From assembly GCA_009702955.1 (NCBI GenBank), contig WLHA01000091.1, positions 1 to 5,907 on the forward strand: a stretch of DNA of 5,907 nt, written 5' to 3'. Made by a program: the position numbers and the translations under genes. The notes beneath the pieces are model-generated. The model ran no database searches. It had not been told where the DNA came from and was given only the letters and a program-made list of their open reading frames with translations. Within the stretch, counting starts at the first letter, position 1, and each line of letters starts with the position of its first letter. Source of the stretch: Actinomycetota bacterium (lineage in GTDB: Bacteria; Actinomycetota; Acidimicrobiia; IMCC26256). Positions 1-5,075 of the stretch are shown one piece after another.

Positions 1-162
1 GCAGACCCAGAACCCTGGCGGGTACTCATCTGAGTCGTGCCACCAGACCGGAGCGTCGCTGCGCAGCCAGTTGAAGAACTCAATTGGGGGCCCAACCTCA
101 TAGGTCTTCGGGTCGGCGAGGTTCACCGCTGAGTCAGGAAGGTTTGAGTCTGAAGAATTCAT
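1..162 (-). CDS. Cytochrome P450, N-terminal part (runs off left edge)
   Basis: The first 54 codons of a minus-strand gene are present; the heme-binding Cys region lies outside the window. The translation starts MNSSDSNLPDSAVNLADPKT and continues with a 'YEVGPPIEFFNWLRSDAPVWW' type segment and then 'PPGFWV'. This is the usual opening of soluble actinobacterial P450s: a 'DxxDPxxY...G.P...F..LR..APV.W' block followed by 'GFW'. It most resembles the CYP125-type sterol or alkane hydroxylases, which have 'FTDPAIY...LRSAAPIWW...GFWA' at the same place. The start is the ATG at 160-162, preceded 8 nt upstream by the strong ribosome-binding site AAGAGGT. The gene diverges from the hydratase operon and shares its 223-bp control region. 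Assignment to the P450 superfamily is fairly secure. The subfamily and the substrate (sterol side chain, fatty acid or alkane) are inferred from a short piece and from the EchA19-like and KstR-like neighbours. Confidence 0.82.
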   Translation of the reverse strand, partial: MNSSDSNLPDSAVNLADPKTYEVGPPIEFFNWLRSDAPVWWHDSDEYPPGFWVC

Positions 163-170
163 TGAGATTT

Positions 171-177
171 ACCTCTT
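171..177 (-). promoter_or_regulatory. Ribosome-binding site of the P450 gene
   Basis: On the minus strand this reads AAGAGGT, 8 nt before the ATG at 160-162. It is a near-consensus Shine-Dalgarno sequence and supports the chosen P450 start. It is partly embedded in the imperfect palindrome at 174-187, so a protein bound there could also affect translation initiation. Confidence 0.7.
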
Positions 178-187
178 ACTAGTGAGA
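174..187. repeat. Imperfect 14-bp palindrome near the P450 start
   Basis: The sequence TCTTACTAGTGAGA has a perfect ACTAGT core. Outside the core the symmetry continues with TCT/AGA, broken by one mismatched pair, so 12 of 14 positions are symmetric. It lies 12 nt before the P450 start codon and overlaps its ribosome-binding site. AGATATCT follows at 185-192. The position fits an operator, but the binding protein is unknown and it does not match the KstR box. Confidence 0.35.
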
Positions 188-342
188 TATCTGAGACAAG
201 GTTAGAAGCGGCCTCAAGAAAAAGCCGTTGTATTCATTGATAGGGCTCGAAATCTGGAGAGAAAACCGCCCCATTAGTTGGACGTGATCCCCCCGGACTC
301 CAGACTCAATTGCTACGAGGGTAGCGCGCAGAGCGCTCCGGG

Positions 343-356
343 TAGAATCGGTTCTC
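343..356 (+). promoter_or_regulatory. Candidate KstR-box-like operator overlapping a -10-like element
   Basis: TAGAATCGGTTCTC is an inverted repeat with AGAA/TTCT arms around 4 nt. The KstR consensus is TnnAACnnGTTnnA, often seen as TAGAACnnGTTCTA. This site matches the fuller form at 10 of 12 defined positions, with T for C at position 6 and C for A at position 14. Its left half, TAGAAT (343-348), also resembles a sigma-70 -10 hexamer with a single mismatch to TATAAT, though no good -35 is seen at 16-18 nt. The site lies 29 nt before the hydratase start. A KstR-like TetR gene ends the same operon, so autoregulated repression is a reasonable inference. Binding is not shown. Confidence 0.5.
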
Positions 357-374
357 TCATACATTATGTGACCC

Positions 375-380
375 AAGGAG
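375..380 (+). promoter_or_regulatory. Ribosome-binding site that decides the hydratase start
   Basis: AAGGAG lies 5 nt before the GTG at 386-388 and 23 nt before the ATG at 404-406. The spacing favours GTG as the start, giving six residues (MTELLP) ahead of the internal Met. Confidence 0.65.
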
Positions 381-385
381 CCCCG

Positions 386-1198
386 GTGACCGAACTTCTT
401 CCAATGAGCACGCTGCACTGCACCGTCGAGCGTGACGGGCACATTGTGATCCTCACAATGAATCGCCCTGAATCGAAGAACGCTTTGAGCCCAGACATGC
501 TCGTCGGTCTAGCTCAAGGGTTTGATTATGTGGATGAGACCGACGATGTCCGCGTCGCAATCCTCACTGGAGCTGGAGGCTGCTTCTCCTCCGGGGCCGA
601 CTTGAAGGCAATGTCGAGGCCTTCTGACGACCCCCGAGTTGTAAAGGCAATGGCCGACTCCCCCAACCTCCACTGGAAGGCATTGCTTCGCGACCACCGC
701 CTGACCAAGCCACTAATTGCAGCGGTCGAGGGGTACGCAGTGGCCGGCGGTACTGAGATGCTCCAGGGAACCGATATTCGCATCGCCGGCGAGGGAGCCA
801 CTTTTGGTGTCTGGGAGGCAAAGCGCGGATTGTTCCCGTTGGGAGGGTCAGCGGTGCGCTTACCTCGCCAGATTCCGTACACCCTCGCGATGGAGGTGCT
901 TCTCGCCTGCCGCCCGGTCTCCGCGCATGAGGCTCTAGCCATCGGACTCATCGGGCGCGTTGTCCCAGATGGCGATGCGTTGAAGGTCGCAATGGAGGTT
1001 GCCGCAGAGGTGGCACAGAACAGCCCCGTATCAACCAAGGCGATCCTGCGCGCGTGGCGAGAGACAGAGGGCCTAAGCGATGCCGAGGCCATGAAGATTC
1101 AAGATGCAATCGGCTGGGAAGTATTTGCATCTGAGGACGCCCAAGAGGGTCCAAGAGCATTTGCTGAGAAGCGCCCGCCCGAGTTCAAGGGTCGATGA
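386..1198 (+). CDS. Enoyl-CoA hydratase (crotonase family), EchA19-like
   Basis: This 270-residue crotonase-fold protein adds water to 2-enoyl-CoA thioesters in beta-oxidation. The first oxyanion-hole segment is FSSGADLKAM (residues 67-76) and the second is AVAGGTE (118-124). Both catalytic glutamates of true hydratases are present, Glu124 (GGTE) and Glu144 (FGVWEA), with the 20-residue spacing of the rat enzyme (Glu144/Glu164). The blocks 'LTKPLIAAVEG', 'GGSAVRLPRQIPYT', 'GLIGRVVPDGDAL' and the tail 'EGPRAFAEKRPPEF' closely resemble, from memory, mycobacterial EchA19, which acts on steroid side-chain enoyl-CoAs. The GTG start at 386 is chosen for its AAGGAG site; ATG at 404 is the alternative, and TTG at 278 is unlikely. 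It is the first gene of the plus-strand run, 10 nt before the thioesterase. Hydratase activity is well supported; a sterol substrate is inferred. Confidence 0.92.
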   Translation: MTELLPMSTLHCTVERDGHIVILTMNRPESKNALSPDMLVGLAQGFDYVDETDDVRVAILTGAGGCFSSGADLKAMSRPSDDPRVVKAMADSPNLHWKALLRDHRLTKPLIAAVEGYAVAGGTEMLQGTDIRIAGEGATFGVWEAKRGLFPLGGSAVRLPRQIPYTLAMEVLLACRPVSAHEALAIGLIGRVVPDGDALKVAMEVAAEVAQNSPVSTKAILRAWRETEGLSDAEAMKIQDAIGWEVFASEDAQEGPRAFAEKRPPEFKGR

Positions 1199-1216
1199 GT
1201 AGCAGCAGATGAGTAG
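1194..1216 (+). repeat. Direct repeat GATGAGTAG at the hydratase/thioesterase junction
   Basis: GATGAGTAG occurs at 1194-1202 and again at 1208-1216, a 14-nt period. The first copy contains the hydratase stop (1196-1198) with an overlapping ATG (1195-1197), whose frame closes after five codons at 1210-1212. The second copy contains the thioesterase start (1209-1211). It looks like a small tandem duplication of the start region. Confidence 0.6.
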
Positions 1217-2021
1217 TCGATCCGATAGCGAACCCGATAGCGAACCCGATAGAGCTGCGAATACCGCTGCTGTAGATGCGACTAATGAGAAGGTCGCCGA
1301 TCTGGTTACCCAGCCTGCGGTACCGAATGGAATGTTAGAGCGCATCTCTATGGACCCTACGCAGGGTGCCAACTTCGCAACCGAGCCGCGCCGCGAACTT
1401 ACTCAAGCAGTGCGCCACCTCATTGATGCGATCCTTACCCGCGATGATGTAACCGACGAGGTGCTCCGCGACGCTGCAATCGCTACAGAGGATCTAGCAG
1501 CGCAGATCGCAGGCTCACCCCACGAAGCCAAAGCGCGCGGCCGACGCGTTCCGAGTGAACGTACGCATGGTGATTACTTGACACGCTCCCCAATCGTTGG
1601 CCAAGTAAATCCAGTTGCACCTCCGCTCGAGTGGGAGGTTCGCTCGGGGCGAATCTTTGGGCGTGGCATCTATCACGCTGCATATGAAGGGCCCCCTGGG
1701 TATGTTCACGGCGGATGGATCGCACTCACCTTTGATGAGATTCTTGGCATGGCCAATGTCGCGAGCGGTAATCCCGGAATGACCGGCACGCTCAAGATTC
1801 GATACCGCAGGCCTACCCCTCTTCACAAGGAAGTCACCTTCGAGGGCTGGACCGAGAAAGTCGAGGGGCGACGCATTACTGCGCTCGGCACAATGAGCTT
1901 TGATGGCGTTGTAACCGCGGAGGCCGAGGGACTTTTTGTGATCATCGACCCAGCTAAAGCCTGGGAATACTTCGGGAAGGCCCGCGGCGAGGCGGCACCT
2001 GCAGGTGTCGAGGAGCTCTAA
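1209..2021 (+). CDS. Hotdog-fold acyl-CoA thioesterase (PaaI/THEM4-like)
   Basis: This 270-residue protein probably hydrolyses acyl-CoA thioesters. The C-terminal half (about 135-255) carries the hotdog domain. Its signature is GYVHGGWIALTFDEILG (164-180), the 'G.xHGG...A...DE..G' motif of the PaaI/THEM4 group, with Asp176/Glu177 at the expected catalytic position. It is followed by the strands 'GTLKIRYRRPTPLHKEVTFEGW' and 'RITALGTMSFDGVVTAEAEGLFVII', typical of the second half of the fold. The N-terminus (about 1-45) is acidic and low in complexity, with a short SDSEP repeat. Residues 60-105 look helical, as in other long actinobacterial members. No strong ribosome-binding site precedes ATG 1209, only 10 nt after the hydratase stop, so translational coupling is likely; Met42 (ATG at 1332) is a possible later start. 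The fold is confident and the substrate unknown. Confidence 0.82.
   Translation: MSSRSDSEPDSEPDRAANTAAVDATNEKVADLVTQPAVPNGMLERISMDPTQGANFATEPRRELTQAVRHLIDAILTRDDVTDEVLRDAAIATEDLAAQIAGSPHEAKARGRRVPSERTHGDYLTRSPIVGQVNPVAPPLEWEVRSGRIFGRGIYHAAYEGPPGYVHGGWIALTFDEILGMANVASGNPGMTGTLKIRYRRPTPLHKEVTFEGWTEKVEGRRITALGTMSFDGVVTAEAEGLFVIIDPAKAWEYFGKARGEAAPAGVEEL
1222..1252 (+). repeat. 12-nt tandem repeat in the thioesterase N-terminus
   Basis: The unit CCGATAGCGAAC occurs twice without change, followed by the partial copy CCGATAG. It encodes the SDSEPDSEPD stretch at residues 5-14. The unit is a multiple of three, so copy-number change would keep the frame. It lies well outside the catalytic domain. Confidence 0.75.
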
Positions 2022-2081
2022 GCGAAGACAAATACAGACTCAGAGCCCAGCCGCTCGCGGCAGAAGGGGCATGATGTCTGC

Positions 2082-3074
2082 ATGCCTCGCACAGCCCCTC
2101 GCACCGCCCCTCGCATAGGACTAGTACTCGGAGCCGGTGGCTTAACCGGGCAGGCATTCCATGCTGGGGTTCTAGCGGGTCTTGCAGATGGCATCGGTTG
2201 GGATGCTCGCAGCGCGGACCTTGTCGTTGGTACCTCCGCTGGCGCAAGCGCTGGTGCATATGTTCGCTCCGGCCTCGCACCGAGAGATGCAGCTGCGTTT
2301 CTTCGTAATCTCGAGCCAAGCCCCGAGGGTCGAGTGATCATGGACCGATTAGGAGATAGCGGAGATTGGCGAACACCGGTTGGGCCGAGAAACCTTCCAA
2401 AGCTTCCGCAGCGGCAGTTGCTGCGGCGTATCGCAACGCGGCCATGGCAGGTTCGCCCCGAGACACTTCTCGCCGTTGCAGTTCCTCCAGGCCGCGTGCC
2501 GCCAGAGTCGTGGACCGATGCACTCCATGGGGTTACTGGTCCCGGATGGCCCGCCGAGCGACTCTGGATCTGTGCGCTGCGCGTGAGCGACGGTCGCAGA
2601 GTTGTATTTGGTCGCGACGGTTCGCCAGAGGTTGATCTCGCAACCGCGGTCGGCGCATCCTCGGCTATCCCAGGATATTTTCGGCCTGTCCGTATCGGTG
2701 ACGAGAGCTATATCGATGGAGCTGCCCACTCCCCGACCAATGCAGACCTTCTCCTTCCAGAGCGCCCAGACCTCGTGATCATCTCCTCGCCAATGTCACT
2801 TGCGCGATCGGCAATTACTCTCCACCCGCGCCAAGCTGGTCGCCTTCACTTCAGGCGCAGGCTGGCCCAGGAGGTACGCAGGCTCCAGCTTGATGGAATC
2901 CCTGTCGTCACATTTCAGCCCTCAACTGAGGACCGCAATGTGATGGGAGAAGGGGGCATAAGTGCAATGGCCGAGAGCAAGAACGCAGCGGTAGTTGAGC
3001 AGGTTTACGCAACCACGCTCAGAAGACTGGCCCGACCAGATTTTGCACGTCGCCTCGCAGTGGCAGGCCTATAA
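2082..3074 (+). CDS. Patatin-like phospholipase / acyl hydrolase
   Basis: This 330-residue protein is a likely esterase or lipase with a Ser-Asp dyad that cleaves acyl chains from lipids. The oxyanion-hole loop is GAGGLTG (17-23), the nucleophile elbow is GTSAG (50-54, Ser52) and the dyad Asp is in DGA (Asp212, within YIDGAAHSPTNADLL). These stand in the usual order. The remainder, including 'TAVGASSAIPGYFRPV', fits the bacterial patatin family. No signal peptide or membrane segment is visible, so a cytosolic location is likely. The ATG at 2082 begins 60 nt after the thioesterase stop; AAGGGG at 2064-2069 is 12 nt away, which is rather far. ATGs at 2071 and 2074 are out of frame. The first ten residues come from a 12-nt tandem repeat. 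In context it may release acyl groups for, or from, the neighbouring CoA pathway. The family is secure; the substrate is unknown. Confidence 0.88.
   Translation: MPRTAPRTAPRIGLVLGAGGLTGQAFHAGVLAGLADGIGWDARSADLVVGTSAGASAGAYVRSGLAPRDAAAFLRNLEPSPEGRVIMDRLGDSGDWRTPVGPRNLPKLPQRQLLRRIATRPWQVRPETLLAVAVPPGRVPPESWTDALHGVTGPGWPAERLWICALRVSDGRRVVFGRDGSPEVDLATAVGASSAIPGYFRPVRIGDESYIDGAAHSPTNADLLLPERPDLVIISSPMSLARSAITLHPRQAGRLHFRRRLAQEVRRLQLDGIPVVTFQPSTEDRNVMGEGGISAMAESKNAAVVEQVYATTLRRLARPDFARRLAVAGL
2085..2120 (+). repeat. Degenerate 12-nt tandem repeat at the patatin 5' end
   Basis: Three adjacent 12-nt units begin CCTCGCA: CCTCGCACAGCC, CCTCGCACCGCC and the diverged CCTCGCATAGGA. They encode PRTAPRTAPRIG at residues 2-13. 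The first two differ at one base. The third runs into the conserved strand before GAGG, so the duplication has lengthened only the non-conserved N-terminal tail. Confidence 0.7.
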
Positions 3075-3103
3075 CGAATAACTCCATTGCGCTCACGCCC
3101 CCC

Positions 3104-3123
3104 TAACTTGCGCGCCTAAGTTA
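3104..3123. promoter_or_regulatory. Interrupted palindrome upstream of the decarboxylase start
   Basis: TAACTT and AAGTTA form a perfect 6-bp inverted repeat around the 8-nt spacer GCGCGCCT. It sits in the 60-nt gap after the patatin gene and overlaps the candidate ribosome-binding site AAGAG (3123-3127). No T-run follows, so it is not an intrinsic terminator. It could be an operator for an internal promoter or a translation-affecting hairpin. It does not match the KstR box. Confidence 0.4.
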
Positions 3124-3134
3124 AGAGCATGGCA

Positions 3135-4394
3135 ATGGGGCGAGAGGGAATGAGTCGAGACGACGTCATATCGGCACTAGTAGCGATGAAGTCTGGGGAC
3201 AAAGACTGGCGCAACGGCCGCTGCTTCGCCTTGGTATTCAATGCTGGTGAAGAGGTAGAGGAGATCGCACGCGAGGCGAGCGTTCTTTACCTCTCCGAGA
3301 ATGGCCTCAATCCCATGGCATTTCCAAGCCTCGGCCGCATGCAAGAAGAGGTGGTTGACACCGTTGCGCAGATGCTCCACGGTCGCACCGACTCCTGCGA
3401 TGCTCAAGGTTTCATGACATCTGGTGGAACAGAGTCCATTCTCTTAGCTGTTAAAGCAGCCCGAGATCGAGCAAGTTCACTGCGCGGAGTCTCGTCGCCA
3501 AATATGGTCCTAGGCGAGAGTGCTCACGCTGCATTTCACAAGGCCGGGCATGACTACGGAGTGGAGATTCGCAAGATTCCTGTTCAAGCCGACTGGCGCG
3601 TCGATTTAAGTGCCATGTCCAAGGCGATCGATGATCAGACTGTCTTAGTAGTTGGATCAGCACCGCAGTACCCGCAGGGAGTTATTGACCCAATCCCAGA
3701 GATTGCGCAGCTTGCAGCGAGAGCCGGTACCTCATGCCACGTAGACGCGTGCATGGGTGGATTCGTTCTTCCATTTATGGAGAGCCTTGGATACCCGGTT
3801 GCCCCATGGGATTTCAGGGTCGATGGCGTTACCTCGATCTCGGCTGACATCCACAAACTTGGATACTCGCCGAAGGGTGCATCAGTTCTCTTGCATCGCA
3901 CCGAAGAGATGCGCCGGCACCAGATTTTCTTCTTCGACGGATGGCTAGGCGGCTTCTATGCATCTACCGGTCTCCTAGGGACCAAGGCCGCTGGCCCAAT
4001 CGCTGCTGCGTGGGCAGTGACTCATTTTCTCGGCGAGGCTGGCTACATGCGCCTAGTTGAGAAGACCATGGAGGCAACGAAGCGATTAATTGAGGGCGTC
4101 GAGTCGATACCCGGGCTACAGGTACTCGGAAAACCAGATGCACACCTCGTTGCGATTGTCGCAGAGAATCCTGAAGAGATTGATATTTTTGCCGTCATGG
4201 ATGCTCTAAGCGCAGGCGGCTGGCACCTTGATCGGCAGCGACCCCCCGACTCCATTCACGCAACAGTCTCAGCAGGGACCGCCGGCGCAATCGCCGATTT
4301 TCTTAACGACCTTCGCTCTGCAGTGCTGCTCGTCGGATCATCTCGAACCGATGATCGAAGCACGAACTACGCACCTATTGGCATCGATGAGTGA
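3135..4394 (+). CDS. PLP-dependent decarboxylase/lyase, sphingosine-1-phosphate lyase-like
   Basis: This 419-residue fold-type I PLP enzyme belongs to the group II decarboxylase superfamily. The substrate-side motif NPMAFPSLGRMQ is followed by TSGGTES (95-101, phosphate binding). HVDACMGGFVLPF carries His202 and Asp204, which pairs with the PLP ring nitrogen. SADIHKLGYSPKG carries the Schiff-base Lys241. The combination 'FPSL.RM', 'TSGGTESI', 'HVD...GGF' and 'D.HK.GY.PKG' is that of sphingosine-1-phosphate lyases and bacterial relatives rather than glutamate decarboxylases. It should therefore act on an amino-lipid phosphate or an amino acid. Unlike eukaryotic lyases it shows no N-terminal membrane segment. 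ATG 3135 is preferred because AAGAG (3123-3127) lies 7 nt away; ATG 3129 is too close, and ATG 3150 (MSRDDV) also fits family alignments. The 3' end overlaps the regulator gene by 8 nt. The exact reaction is not predictable. Confidence 0.85.
   Translation: MGREGMSRDDVISALVAMKSGDKDWRNGRCFALVFNAGEEVEEIAREASVLYLSENGLNPMAFPSLGRMQEEVVDTVAQMLHGRTDSCDAQGFMTSGGTESILLAVKAARDRASSLRGVSSPNMVLGESAHAAFHKAGHDYGVEIRKIPVQADWRVDLSAMSKAIDDQTVLVVGSAPQYPQGVIDPIPEIAQLAARAGTSCHVDACMGGFVLPFMESLGYPVAPWDFRVDGVTSISADIHKLGYSPKGASVLLHRTEEMRRHQIFFFDGWLGGFYASTGLLGTKAAGPIAAAWAVTHFLGEAGYMRLVEKTMEATKRLIEGVESIPGLQVLGKPDAHLVAIVAENPEEIDIFAVMDALSAGGWHLDRQRPPDSIHATVSAGTAGAIADFLNDLRSAVLLVGSSRTDDRSTNYAPIGIDE
4336..4356. promoter_or_regulatory. 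Inverted repeat just upstream of the TetR gene
   Basis: GATCATC (4336-4342) and GATGATC (4350-4356) are perfect 7-bp arms around the 7-nt spacer TCGAACC. They are flanked by an outer pair, GTGCT (4323-4327) and AGCAC (4359-4363). The element lies inside the last codons of the decarboxylase gene and 30 nt before the regulator ATG. A size near 21 bp and this position suit a TetR operator for local autoregulation, but it could be chance within coding sequence. Confidence 0.3.
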
Positions 4395-5019
4395 GCCTCA
4401 TTTGACAGTCGCGATGTCTAGCGACACAAGTGCCCCCGTCAAAGATGACTTGGCGCCGGTCACGAGCCGCTCCACGGAGACAATTGAGCGACGCCGCCGC
4501 CTCGTGGAAGCAGCAGTAAAGCTTGCGCGAAGCGGTGGATACGAGGCAGTACAGATGAGAGATGTCGCATCGGCCGCCGACGTCGCTCTTGCAACTCTCT
4601 ATCGCCAATATGCATCCAAGGACCAGCTCCTCCTAGCTGCCCTCGCCAATCAAACCGGGATACTCCGAGATCGTCTAGCCCAGAAGCCTGCACAAGGAGA
4701 CTCCCCCGCCGAGCGCGTAATAGGAGTGTTAGCCCTTGCGAACAAAGCGCTATCGCGCGAGCCCACCCTCACAGCGGCAATGGTCACTGCTCTCGGATCA
4801 CCCGAACCAGGCGCCGCTGCAATGAAGGTTGAGATCCTAGAAATCCTGCGGGGCATTCTCGGGGACGCCGGAGGTCTTCGCCCCACAGACGACGGAGATG
4901 CTGCATTCCGGACCCTTGGATACGTTTGGTTCGCTGCACTCGGCGCCTGGAGCAGCGGGATGATCGACGACGATCAGATGGCCTCAGACCTCACGCAAGC
5001 AGCGCGTCTTCTCCTCTAG
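4387..5019 (+). CDS. TetR-family transcriptional regulator, KstR-like
   Basis: This 210-residue protein is a probable dimeric, ligand-released repressor. The N-terminal DNA-binding domain spans about residues 33-85. It includes GGYEAVQMRDVASAADVA (50-67) and TLYRQYASKDQLL (70-82), the helix-turn-helix and following helix. These segments, and later ones such as 'ANKALSREPTLTAAMVTAL' and the C-terminal 'WFAALGAWSSGM...AARLLL', agree closely in memory with mycobacterial KstR (Rv3574), the repressor of cholesterol catabolism that responds to sterol-derived CoA thioesters. About 30 mostly polar residues precede the domain. ATG 4387 (MSEPHL) overlaps the decarboxylase stop by 8 nt, so coupling is likely; an upstream extension to 4228 would lie wholly inside that gene. 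Met10 (ATG 4414) is an alternative start. A matching box upstream of the hydratase (343-356) suggests it controls the operon. TetR membership is secure; KstR-type function is probable. Confidence 0.9.
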   Translation: MSEPHLTVAMSSDTSAPVKDDLAPVTSRSTETIERRRRLVEAAVKLARSGGYEAVQMRDVASAADVALATLYRQYASKDQLLLAALANQTGILRDRLAQKPAQGDSPAERVIGVLALANKALSREPTLTAAMVTALGSPEPGAAAMKVEILEILRGILGDAGGLRPTDDGDAAFRTLGYVWFAALGAWSSGMIDDDQMASDLTQAARLLL

Positions 5020-5075
5020 TCGCTACTAGCGCGACATCGCTCGCCACGCTGCTCCAAGTACCAGAGCTTGATCTA

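Larger units (their letters stand above)
163..385. promoter_or_regulatory. Divergent intergenic control region between P450 and hydratase genes
   Basis: This 223-bp non-coding stretch separates two divergent genes and should hold both promoters. An open frame extends the hydratase upstream to a TTG at 278, but the residues it would encode look unlike any crotonase N-terminus, so I treat the stretch as non-coding. From left to right it holds the P450 ribosome-binding site (171-177), an imperfect palindrome (174-187), the short perfect palindrome AGATATCT (185-192), the palindrome GAGCGCTC (331-338), a KstR-box-like inverted repeat (343-356) and the hydratase ribosome-binding site (375-380). 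No clear -35 element is visible in either direction. Confidence 0.65.

Noticed and set aside
185..210. Possible KstR or KstR2 box near the P450 start (around GACAAGGTT)
   Set aside because: Only one half-site resembles the KstR2 CAAG motif, there is no symmetric partner, and the KstR core AACnnGTT is matched at too few positions.
331..338. Perfect 8-bp palindrome GAGCGCTC
   Set aside because: It is close to the KstR-like box but short and expected fairly often in GC-rich DNA. There is no independent support for function.
278..385. Upstream extension of the hydratase frame to a TTG start at 278
   Set aside because: The 36 extra residues do not resemble a crotonase N-terminus. A good AAGGAG site lies 5 nt before GTG 386, and the KstR-like box falls inside the extension.
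526..1092. 188-residue open frame on the minus strand inside the hydratase gene
   Set aside because: It is antisense to a clearly conserved crotonase. The composition is rich in Arg, Ser, Pro and Ala as expected for a shadow frame in GC-rich DNA, and no domain is recognisable.
2018..2341. Minus-strand open frames across the patatin 5' region
   Set aside because: They are antisense to the conserved GAGG and GTSAG region, show no family features and have no plausible ribosome-binding site.
4228..4386. Upstream extension of the regulator frame to 4228
   Set aside because: It lies entirely inside the decarboxylase gene in another frame, gives a low-complexity non-family sequence, and the TetR family normally begins near the helix-turn-helix.
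5016..5075. Possible bidirectional terminator between the convergent regulator and oxidoreductase genes
   Set aside because: Only a 5-bp CTAGT/ACTAG repeat (5016-5029) and an overlapping CGCT/AGCG pair are present. No stable GC stem with a T-run is seen in either direction.
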